From: Brienomyrus brachyistius | Taxonomy: Eukaryota > Chordata > Actinopteri > Osteoglossiformes > Mormyridae | NCBI RefSeq assembly: GCF_023856365.1 | Contig: NC_064541.1 | Span: 22,980,214 to 23,044,213, forward strand | Direction: 5' to 3' | DNA: 64,000 nt | In this document: one piece after another, positions 1 to 9,500 of the stretch | Layout of the letters: each line of letters starts with the position of its first letter | How positions within the stretch are numbered: the stretch's first letter is position 1 | Translations under genes and position numbers: made by a program | Notes under the pieces: model-generated | What the model saw: the letters and a program-made list of their open reading frames with translations, nothing else | Told to the model about the DNA's origin: nothing | Databases searched by the model: none

Positions 1-389
1 TGTGTTCAGGCTGCTGAGTTATGGCAAAAATCATAGTCACGATTCTTTTGGTCAATATTGAGATCACAGTTATTTAGCACGGTGGCTTTGGGAACACCCA
101 TGCATTTATTGAACTTAAAAAAAAAACTTGTCTTTTTAATTGTGGGTTTCCTTCAGCTCTAAACAAATAAGGGGTTAGAAAGGAATGTACTGGATTTCTA
201 ACAAAAGACAAAATGGGAGTATCATTGTGAAACAAAATGCGGTACAATACAATAATCGTTTTATCTTGATTATTTTGCTTAGATAATCTTTGGGAATCAA
301 AATGGTAATTGAAATTAAAATTCAATGAATTGCCCAGCTGTACTTTGTGTATTGTATTGTATTATTTTTCAAATGTTCACTGTGTTCAG

Positions 390-658
390 AAATCTCGTTC
401 CTGACAACTGGCGGGCATACAGCGGATTGCGCACCCAGTACTCTGAGGAAAACGTGCAGATGCGCAACATCAAAAGGATAATCACCCACCCGGAATATAA
501 TGACATGACGAACGATTATGACATTGCCCTGCTGGAGCTGAATGAGCCACTGGTCTTCACCAACACCATCTACCCCATCTGCCTGCCTGACAGCGCTCAC
601 GTCTTCCCAGCAGGGCTTTCCTGCTGGGTGACGGGCTGGGGGACGCTGCGTGAAGGAG
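390..658 (+). CDS. st14: st14 exon with catalytic Asp
   Basis: Acceptor ttcag ends at 389 and donor GTGAGC starts at 659. The first base completes a split codon, then [10 protein letters not shown] is read, on through [10 protein letters not shown] (catalytic Asp) and PICLP to [14 protein letters not shown]. It encodes the middle of the S1 domain; the exon ends with one base of a Gly codon. Confidence 0.9.
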
Positions 659-978
659 GTGAGCGCCCCCCATATCAGAAACATCTTTCTCCCTACAGTA
701 CTTCTCTATAGAACATTGTTTCCATACCTGCTGACTCCATGAATGATTTGAGTGCAACAATTACTGTTGCGATAATAGCCATATGTCATTTGTCCACTCC
801 ATTAATGCATTAATTTGGAATTAAGTTAAAAAAAACTGACAGGGCAGGACTGTTGCCTCACACCTGGAGATTTGAATCTCGCCTCCTCTGTGTGTGTGAA
901 GTTTGTGTCTTCTATCTGTGCATTCTACAGCCCATCTCACAGACATGCAGTTAGACTAATTGGTCTCACTCTATTTCC

Positions 979-1015
<37 letters not shown>

Positions 1016-1730
1016 CATGCGCCCGCATTCTGCCATGGATGGTCATCACATCCGGTGTGCACCACAGCCTTGTGCTCTGTGCTGCCTGTAATAGGCTCCC
1101 AGCCCATCTGTGACTCTGGCCAGCATCAGCAATTAAGAAATGTATGGGTGGAAGGGAAGATTCTTTTGTAATTCTCCAATATATCTCAATCTTTTGTTTC
1201 TTGTTCCTTTTAATGACCAGTAGGTAACACTGCACCAATCTTGCAGAAAGCAGAGGTGAAGGTCATCAACGACACAATCTGTGACACGGTAACAGAGGGC
1301 CAGGTGACATCCAGGATGCTCTGCAGTGGGTTTCTGGCAGGAGGTGTTGACGCCTGTCAGGTGAAGAACACAAACTTACCTTTTAATGTTAATCGTGCAT
1401 CTAAAATATCTACTGTTTACTTGCTACGGCTACAAAGACTTTTCCAGCAAAGTTTCTTCCAGAAGATGCTGGACCAAAGTTTTGTTGTGCACCCTAGTCT
1501 GGCTCCTTTCCTTGTCCTTCCTCTTGTGTGAAATTCACAGCATTTTCTCTCCTGGCCCTCCCCTGCAGGGAGACTCGGGGGGCCCTTTGGTATGCAGAGA
1601 GGAGAGTGGCAAGTGGTTCCAGGCTGGCATCGTGAGCTGGGGCGAAGGCTGTGCCCGCCGAAACAAGCCCGGGGTCTACACGCGTGTTACCAAGCTGCGG
1701 GACTGGATCCGGGAGGGGAGTGGGGTGTAG
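390..1730 (+). CDS. st14: Matriptase-like serine protease (ST14 family), 3' part: last three coding exons
   Basis: Type II transmembrane, trypsin-like (S1) protease; mammalian matriptase acts at the epithelial cell surface on substrates such as PAR2, pro-HGF and prostasin. The spliced reading frame joins 390-658, 1224-1360 and 1569-1730 with consistent phases. Visible: the catalytic Asp in [10 protein letters not shown], the TGWG motif, the S1-pocket Asp in GGVDACQ (specificity for Arg/Lys), the nucleophile Ser in GDSGGP, and SWGEGCA followed by NKPGVYTRV. The C terminus WIREGSGV resembles the human ST14 ending. The exon carrying the catalytic His and the SEA, CUB and LDL-receptor repeats are upstream of the window, so the gene is partial here by truncation, not decay. 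It converges on the Kirrel gene. Unlike human matriptase as I recall it, the domain has Cys in both SCWVTGWG and GGPLVC. Other TTSPs are less likely; whether it is st14a or st14b cannot be told. Confidence 0.9.
843..1152 (+). repeat. Degraded tRNA-type SINE in st14 intron
   Basis: Reads GTTGCCTCACACCTGGAGATTTGAATCTC (split here as GTTGCCTCACACC then TTTGAATCTC), then CATTCTACAG and a TAATAGGCTCCCAGCCC tail region. This is the same order of blocks as the better-preserved SINEs near 54.5 and 56.2 kb. A GT dinucleotide array (981-1011) has expanded within it. Heavily diverged. Confidence 0.5.
981..1011 (+). repeat. (GT)n microsatellite
   Basis: An uninterrupted GT dinucleotide run of about 15 units in the st14 intron, inside the degraded SINE. 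Confidence 0.95.
1224..1360 (+). CDS. st14: st14 exon leading into the S1 pocket
   Basis: Reads (G)[16 protein letters not shown] and ends VDACQ immediately before donor GTGAAG. The acceptor is a tandem CAG-TAG, so use of the upstream AG (exon from 1221) would insert one extra residue (Val). I chose 1224 because it restores the usual Gly-Gly before the variable loop. The Asp of DACQ is the S1 specificity residue. Confidence 0.88.
1569..1730 (+). CDS. st14: st14 last coding exon with nucleophile Ser
   Basis: Acceptor ccctgcag ends at 1568. The exon opens with GDSGGPLVC (catalytic Ser), continues through [24 protein letters not shown], and ends at TAG 1728-1730. The preceding intron is only about 208 bases. 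Confidence 0.92.
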   Translation, partial: GDSGGPLVCREESGKWFQAGIVSWGEGCARRNKPGVYTRVTKLRDWIREGSGV

Positions 1731-1903
1731 ACTGGGCATTACCAGCAGAAAAATGGGGGCAGTTTCAGAAAATTCACATGTAATACCGACATGCAGGTCA
1801 CTCGGGTAAATGTTAAGAGATTCAAGTTGGTGGGGTGAATAGTTTGAGAATATTTAGGAAAGCTCTCTTCAGTCAGTACTGTTTTAAATTGATATTAATT
1901 AAC

Positions 1904-1920
1904 AATAAAATATAAATAAA
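1904..1920 (+). terminator. Candidate st14 poly(A) signals
   Basis: Two AATAAA hexamers lie about 175 bases after the st14 stop, at 1904-1909 and 1915-1920, in an AT-rich stretch. They are plausible polyadenylation signals for a short 3' UTR. Another AATAAA near 3865 could serve a longer one. No transcript evidence is available. Confidence 0.4.
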
Positions 1921-2949
1921 TTATATACAAATAAACATTAATACAATAAAAAGTAATACGGAGCTTTGGTTCCAAAACCAAAAGGGACAGCCCTTGCATT
2001 CATGAATTTGTCACATTTCACCAACAGCTCACTTTTAATTAAATAACATAATTAGCTATTGAAATTTAGGAGGTATTGATGAGCCAAATAATGTGTGCTG
2101 GTGGTCAAGTTCAACACATAGATGGGCATGTTGGATGTTAACTGCAAATCCTGCAGTTTGATGAGTTTTGAAATAGCTAAGATGACACACTTTGATGGAC
2201 ATACAATCATAGTTTTACAAACTCATATTTCTTATGTGGTGGCCTAAGAGATTTTATCCATGAAGTAGCACTCAAATATTAACCATATTCAGCAAGCTTG
2301 CTATCCGATGACCTTTGGCCATAGACGGGATCATTTGCATAGTTTTCTGAGGTATGAAAGGCCTGGCTGATCATATGCATTAAGAGAATAAGGAGAACAT
2401 TTTTTGGTGAAATTTTAATATAGTTGTGATGTTTTATGTGTGGTGGTTAACACTGGTCTGAGGTGGGATGTAAAAATGTATAATATGGAGTTTTTACTGC
2501 AGTTTTAACAATGACCATATAACACATGATGTCAGTCATGTTGGTGAGAATTTTGAACTTTGAAGTTCTTGAAATACTTCTGAAAAAGTCAGCAAAAAAT
2601 GTTAATGTGTAGCCTGGTTAAGTGTAGACTTTTGAAAGTTGAATACATTGGTACATTGATGTCTCTGTAAAATGCCAAGTCATAGTTAGACTATTAAATT
2701 ATTTATGAAAGGGACACATTACGTAATTGCCATATGTATTTCTGGCTATTTTGGGATCTTGGTCAGGTCAGGGATCGTTTCTGCTATTAATATTTGCACA
2801 GAAATGAAGATGATGTGATGTTTTCTCATGTTGAAGCCGGTGAACAGTATTCCATACAAACATCCCTGTCTTTTTTAAGTTGTTCTTTACTTGCTGCTTG
2901 TTAGGTTTTGTGTAGCTCTCCAGAACCAAAAGTTACTTTCCAGTTCAAT

Positions 2950-3336
2950 TACAGGCAGTCCATGGGATATGAATGAGATCTGTTCCCTAAGTCTATCTGT
3001 TAATGATCCCCAGTCTAGGGTTGAGGACCGACAGAAAGGTAAGGGAATATATATATATATATATATATAAATTGAATTTGTAGGCAATTCAGAATAATAA
3101 TTATACAGCACAATAAAGTAATAATAAAAGTAAATACATATGGTACTGTACTGTACCTCGATCCGACACACCACTGAAACCACGCAATGTTTTCATAAGC
3201 ATCACAAAGTAGTACATGCATTCATTATTAAAAGCCATTGTATTTAACTAAATGCTAAATATAATAGGCTTTATGACAGTCCGTTCGTAAGTACGAGTTG
3301 TCTGTAAGTTGGATGTTAAGTGGGAGACTGCCTGTA
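2950..3336. mobile_element. Tigger/pogo-like MITE with perfect 11-bp terminal inverted repeats
   Basis: The left end TACAGGCAGTC (2950-2960) is exactly inverted at 3326-3336 (GACTGCCTGTA). Beyond the ends, the left arm (ATGAATGAGATCTGTTCC) and right arm (taagtacgagttgtctgtaa) resemble the CAGGCAGTCCC... termini of pogo/Tigger elements, which insert at TA. About 387 bp long with no transposase frame, hence non-autonomous. An AT microsatellite (about 3046-3069) lies inside. Confidence 0.65.
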
Positions 3337-3635
3337 CAACAAATGATTTACTTTGCTACTGTCACACATTTAGAGGTAAATTAACTGTCACGAAATAGAG
3401 GTAAATTAAATTCTGTCATGGTCATATACAGTGTTGAATTATCCATTATTATGTGGTCGTTTTTGTATTTGGTAACTTTCATCATGTTTTATTTCGTTAA
3501 AGTACCTGCTATTAATATATGTTATAACTAGGGGAATGATCCAGATGGAATCATAAAAAGGACTATATGTATTTCAAGGTAATGAATTCCTTACTAAGAA
3601 ATCAATTGCATTAACCCTCAGAAATATACCATTTT

Positions 3636-3692
3636 ATGTATATATAATATATATATGTGTGTGTGTGTGTGTGTGTATATATACACACGTAC
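3636..3692. repeat. Compound AT/GT simple repeat
   Basis: TATATA runs flank a TG run of about 11 units, followed by TATATACACAC. It is a purine-pyrimidine alternating tract in the convergent intergenic interval. Confidence 0.85.
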
Positions 3693-4347
3693 ACACAAAG
3701 AGATGTATAACAAACGTCAAGCACTTGGTTGATGTACCAGTAATACTGGTTTTGTTTAGAGTTTTATACACTAGTACCTGTGTCTGACTAGGTGCATGGT
3801 GCCCTTGTTTGACATTTTGTTTATGTGCACTTTTTTATAACAACGATCTCCTCATTGTATTCAATAAATATTGTTTGATTTTGAAGTTTTGTTATTATAC
3901 CTTGTGCTAGATACATTGTGGGCTTGCTGTATCCTCAAAGCATGTGAAACGTTTAGCGTTTGTTTCTGTTGTCGGTCTTAGTTCTTTTTGCTGTCTATTC
4001 TCCCAGCCATTGCCAGCATTTGTGAAGTGTTGCTCATAATTAAGAAGCATGGAAATGGACATGACACGGCTATAGTGTCACATTATGCCTTGCACGGTCA
4101 GATTGATTGGTCACTTGGGAGTCAGCTGGTGACTATTCCTGAGTGTCATTTACAGGCAGGAGCGCTCAAATCTTATCTGTCTTCATTATAATAAGCATTT
4201 CTACCTTGGAAATGTGTGCAACAGGATTCCAACGAGGGTTTTTCAGTTCAGGTACATGTGTGGCCTTGTCAAAAAGCATTTGTAAGCATTCAGCTGTACG
4301 TCCTCAAGCATAAACTGTCCCAGCTGGGCAGGTTTATCTGAAATGGT

Positions 4348-5571
4348 TTTATTTAAATATAAATATGTGTACAAAGTTACAAGCACAATCGCTTTTTAAC
4401 ATAATCCATTATTAAAAATTAAATAAAACAATGGCCATTAGTCGCATTCAGAAAAGTATTTCTCTGCTTTTGTTGATGGACAAACAGTAAAAGACAAATG
4501 GAGGACAAATTTAAAAATCAAGTTAGGATATATATTCATGTATATATAAAGATACAATTTACAGTAAAAGCAGCTTACACGCTGTACATTAAGGCTTATA
4601 TAAAATATAAAAATAAAGACGAGCAATATTTTTCACTCTTTGCTTCATTTCCCAACCCAGTGGATTGTGGACAGTTCTGAGAAAAATGGCAGTACACCGT
4701 TCCAGTGAACTGGATCCAAGTTGCAACAAGATACAATATGTAATCTTTCACATTGGCAATGGAAATGAAAAAATGTCAAAGTATTTCACTTGAACACATC
4801 TGCATGCAACAGATAGACAATGTTTTTGTACACTTAACTAGTTTTGGGTAGTATAGGGTTTGTAAACATTTTCAAGCTTCTACATACTCAAGTCCCGCAA
4901 CCCTCACCAGGATAAGCTGTTGGAAGATGGATGGAAAGATGGATGGATGGATACTAATGTGACAGTTTTCCATTGGTAATCAAGATTCTTGATCGGAAAG
5001 TTTGGCAAAATTGCAACCGAGCTTCAAAGCCTTCTCTGTACAAGAACACAGCCTTTAACAGAAAATCAGCTACATTACTGAACAGTGATGCTCATAATTT
5101 TAAAAGTGAGCCTAGGATGTACGCTGTAATCACACAGAAATGATAGAGCGAGGCAGCGATTTCCACCTGCGCATATCCCACAATCTTTGGATATTCATTC
5201 AGTCACTCATCCCCCGTTGAAGCAAGAATGATTAATACAGACTATCCTTCATCTTTCGTAGCTGTAACCTAATGCTATCAGCTTTTCTCCATTATTTGAA
5301 ATCCATTATTTTCAGTTGTCTGCACTGATCCATCAGGCCAGAACTGTTGTCTGAAATAATCTTAAAAGCATAAAAATATCTTTTTAGGAAAACTCGACAG
5401 AGTTCACCATCCAGAAAATATGTGAATGTTGCTTGGCTGTACTTTTATGCCAGTTTCACAGCTTGAAGCTGAACCTCATGGTTTGGCTCAGTCGTTTATA
5501 ATGGATCGAAACGTGAGCGTGCTTAGAATTCTTTTGCATGCTGATGGAAACAAAAATGAATGAGTTTTATT
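4348..5571 (-). terminator. Candidate Kirrel poly(A) signals (two sites)
   Basis: On the minus strand AATAAA occurs at 5571-5566, about 440 bases after the Kirrel stop and next to an A/T-rich run, and again at 4353-4348, about 1.66 kb after the stop. Either could end the 3' UTR; the sequence alone does not decide. Confidence 0.35.
4885..4955 (+). repeat. SINE 3' tail fragment
   Basis: The order TCCCGCAACCCTCACCAGGATAAGC then GATGGATGGAAAGATGGATGG matches the 3' end of the window's main SINE family (GCGACCC, GGATAAGCGGTT, then GGAT repeats). Only the tail is present, within the probable Kirrel 3' UTR region. Confidence 0.5.
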
Positions 5572-6010
5572 TAAAAAAAAAAAATCTTAAGTTCACCAGA
5601 TGCAAGTCTTTGAGTCCTGATTTCACTCTACAGCCATGGGACATTTGGTAAGAGGAGATTTCCAATTCACACCTTCCCATGCACGATATAAATCAATAAC
5701 AGTTAAGCAGATGGCATCAGTAAAACTAGTGTGGCTTTGCCTTTGTCATCCTTAAAAAATTAAACAGTGAAACACACTTGAAGGGGATTCATCATCAGAA
5801 GCTCCAATTCATCCAGAGGATAAGAAGATACAGATCCAATTGAACAATAACACACAATAAATTAAAAACAGTATTCCCAAAAAACTTAAATCTTCAGCCA
5901 ATGGTCCTCTTCAAGACCTATTCCACGGGAAAGAAAAGCAGTATCCATGTAGCCTATAGAGGAGATGCTTGAATAGATCACTTATTATCCCTTGCAGCCT
6001 CTCCGTCTTG

Positions 6011-6520
6011 TCAAACGTGTGTCTGCATGCGCTGGTGTGAGGGCCGGCCATAGTCAGACAGCTGTGAAGACACCTGGGAGGAAGCGTAGGAGAAACGCGA
6101 GGAACTGGACACTTTGCTGGCTTGATCCGAGTGATCGTAGGCGTCCACCTTCTCATAGGTGGAGGGCTTGACGTAGCTCGTAAAGGCACGGCCGTATGTG
6201 GCGGGCAGGTAAGCAGAGCTGCCATACAGGGGCTCGGGGGGGTACATTCCCTGCTGCTGCTGTGCCTGCTGCTGCTGCTGCTGTTGCTGCTGTTGCTGCT
6301 GCTGCTGCTCATAGGTAGAACGTGCACCCGTGGTGGTGGCATAGCGATGGGAGAAATCATAGATCCGCGGCTGGGTGCTGTGCTGCCCATACAGCGGGTT
6401 AGGTGAGGCCAGCTGGGATGGAGTATAGACAGGCCGTGGATTGGACACATATTCTGAAAAACCACTGCGTACATGGCGATCTTCATGAGCCCGAACATTG
6501 TAATAGCCATTGGTGGGATC
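6011..6520 (-). CDS. kirrel3l: Kirrel exon 15: cytoplasmic tail, polyQ and PDZ ligand
   Basis: Opens [15 protein letters not shown], the tyrosine motif that in mammalian Neph1 is phosphorylated by Fyn and recruits Grb2 (known for the family). It continues with tyrosine-rich sequence, a glutamine run (14 Gln, Ala, 4 Gln; bases 6251-6307), then RFSYASSQ and [15 protein letters not shown] with the stop TGA at 6013-6011. The C-terminal THV is a class I PDZ ligand (ZO-1 binding in Neph proteins). Confidence 0.96.
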   Translation of the reverse strand, partial: DPTNGYYNVRAHEDRHVRSGFSEYVSNPRPVYTPSQLASPNPLYGQHSTQPRIYDFSHRYATTTGARSTYEQQQQQQQQQQQQQQAQQQQGMYPPEPLYGSSAYLPATYGRAFTSYVKPSTYEKVDAYDHSDQASKVSSSSRFSYASSQVSSQLSDYGRPSHQRMQTHV

Positions 6521-9500
6521 CTAAACAGAGAGACCAGATTAGGCTCCACCAAATTTAGAGGCACGCATGCAAGGGAACACAAACATGCAGGTGTCATCTT
6601 ACGTTTTTCATTTCTGCTTTACCTTGATCTCAGATCGCTCATCCTCCTCCTCTTCTAGAAGGTCGCTGTGTTCTGTTCGAGATGTACCTGGAGATTCGCT
6701 GCTGTTTGGGGCCTGAAGGTTTAAATATATTATCCAGAATCAACAATTAGACCTACTTAAATCTGTAACAAGCTGTAAGCTGCTAATTTTCCCCATCAAG
6801 CTTTCGTAAAAATATCAAGTAATTTAAGTACTAATGTTCTGAAAGAAACAGAGATAAGACACTGTACCATAGGTTCCTTGACATCTTCCTCATCATCGTT
6901 GCTCCGCGTTGCATTGTGATCACTGTGCACAATTTGGACTCTGATGTCACTTTTAGAGAGCCTTGTTCCCTTTTTACCTTGAGAAAAAGTTATTCTTTTG
7001 TGGTTATTCGAAACAGGCATAAACTGAATAATCCAAATAGAATGTCACCAAAAACCCTCACCCTATTCCTAGGCCTAAACTCTTAATGGCTTCCATACAT
7101 GATTTATCCCAATACTGAGTCCTAATCACATAAACATTCCTTAGTGGAGTTTCACCTTACTTTTTACAGAGTTTCTGCAACAGAGGGTGACCAGGGTGAT
7201 GACACAGATGAGGAGGACACAGCCTCCCCCGACTGAAGTCCCCACAATGATGAGTATAGGGAGAGCCTCTGTTAGGAAGAAGCAAAAGGCCAGAGGTTTG
7301 TGCAGGTGCACATCGTACTGTAATTCTTTTAGCAAGTAGTATTTAGTGCCTTTGTAAGCATGAATTAAATTGAATAGGAACCTATTTTCTTGTTCCAGGC
7401 CTGAAATTGTCTATAATTTCTTATGGGAAAGGGCACCAATGCATGATGAGGCAATAGGCAGCAACCTGATTAGAGATGCTAGGTGATACCACACTGCAAC
7501 TCTCCTGAGAATACACCAATATACGGACACAATTTGCTAAGTGACAGCTCTATTTCTATTGTCTCGTACAACAAAAGATATGATTCTGTTATCCTTATTT
7601 AGGAATTATTGAGAAAAATTGCAATAAGGCTTGAAAGAAATTGTGCCTTTTTTGCCTCTTGAAACATCTTAATATTCTAAATTTTCTTTCACAACAAATA
7701 TACATGTAATGACACTTTTCTCATGAAAGCCAGCATCCATCTCCTAGCCACTTCTCCTGGTCTATGCCAGTGTTTCCCAAACAAGTCCCCGGGGACCCCT
7801 TAGATGAACAAATTGTTTGCTCTTTCCCAGTTCCTTGGGAATGGGGAGGGAGTAAAAACGTGGACCGCTGGGGGTCCCTGAGGACTGGTTTGAGAAACAC
7901 TGGTCTAGGCAGACCAGGAATGGAGCGCAGCTAGTGCATCACAGGACACTGTAACATGAGTTAGTGTCTTGTTTTTGGAATGTGTGTGGAAAACACAGCT
8001 GATGGCAGAAACCCATGCAAACTCCACACATACAGAGCAGAAGCAAGTTTCAAACTCCAACACTGCAGGTGTGATAAAAATGTTTCAGATTACATAAACT
8101 GAGTCTAGATCAATGTGTAAGTTATTAAAGCTGTGAAATTACACAGGTATGCTGATGGTAGTTAAACAGTTTTATAGAAGGACCCCTACCTTGCTCCTTG
8201 AGAGTGACCAATGCAGTGCCAGTTCCAAAATGGTTCCAGGCAGTGCAATTATAACGTAGCTGGAAGTCTTGTGCAAGGGTCTCCGAGAGGATGAGGGAAG
8301 ACAGGACCCCTCTATCTGTGGTGACTGTCTGGACAGTGAACCGTCCCGAAGAGCCAGAGGCCAGGCTCATGTCCCCGAAGGTCCACACCTGAAAATAAAG
8401 AGAGAAGCACATGTGTCCCAGAAAAGGTTTCACTGTGTATTGCATAATATATATAGATAACATGAAACTTTGACCACAGATACATTCTGCAGTTTCCCTA
8501 ATGCATAATTTCCTCATATGAGGAAAGCAAATTTTTAATTCATATGTTTTTAGAAATATCCATCCATTTCTGCATGTCCTGTTCAGGGTCATGGGGTATC
8601 TGGACTTACAAACCATCACAGGACACAATCACCATTCACACCTACAGACAATTTGGTAACTCCAGTTCACCTTGTTAACATGTGTTTGGATTGTGGGGGG
8701 AAACTAGAGTGCCTGACAGAAACCTCATAATGACACGGAAGGAACAGGCAAATTTGGATCCAGGGAGGAGACCCGGTCCCAGAGATGTAAGGCGACAGTG
8801 CCAATCCGCTACGTCGCCCCATTTTTAGATATATAATTCTTCCTATTATATAGCCTTCCTTTAAGCGTGAGTGTGGTGCCCTGATTTCATTGCTCAGCTC
8901 TTAATAATGTCCTGGAAGGCCTTGACTCAGAGGTCAAACTGGCCATTTCTTGTAGGCCCTAATTCTGAACACTAATTAAGAGGCATCCTGAAGCACCTGA
9001 GGGATGTTAGCCAGAGCGTGTCTCTTTACATTTTAGTGTCTGAACAGCGAGGTCACAGTCCATAGACCTAGAGGCCAGCTGTTTAAGCAAGGGAGCAACA
9101 GGGGGAGTGCTAGAGCATAGATCTGCATGCAAGTGTAGATGTGCACATGGAAAGTGCCCTGGAGGTACACTTACGATCTTGTCAGGAGGGGGGCTGCTGT
9201 CCACCACGCACTCTAGCTTGCCCTTGGAGTTCTTGACTGCGTGCTGTGTGGCATCTGCAGTGATGATGGGGGGGCCTGGTGGGCAGATTGGATATAATGG
9301 TGAATGAGGTAAAAGGAAACAGGGAGAGGAAGGAAAGCAAGGTCAGGCTAAGCTCCGGCAAGAAGGGGAGCTACTGGTGATGATGATGATAATGATGATG
9401 CTAAGCGGAGACAAGCACATATATGAAGGGACACTCAGAGTAGAAAGCTGCTAACTTCATAAAGAAACCCAATACAAAGCTGACGAATATAATATAACTT

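Larger units (their letters stand above)
1731..4347. other. Convergent 3' interval between st14 and the Kirrel gene
   Basis: No coding sequence is recognisable. The stretch is AT-rich and contains the st14 3' UTR, a Tigger-like MITE (2950-3336) and a mixed AT/GT simple repeat near 3640-3690. The only open frames are short and made of low-complexity sequence. It separates the 3' ends of the two convergent genes. Confidence 0.6.

Noticed and set aside
6122..6406. Plus-strand frame with a polyleucine run
   Set aside because: It is the antisense shadow of the CAG tract in Kirrel exon 15.
5911..6597. 228-codon minus-strand frame over the Kirrel last exon
   Set aside because: It is out of frame with the conserved tail ending QRMQTHV and crosses the exon 15 acceptor; a composition shadow.
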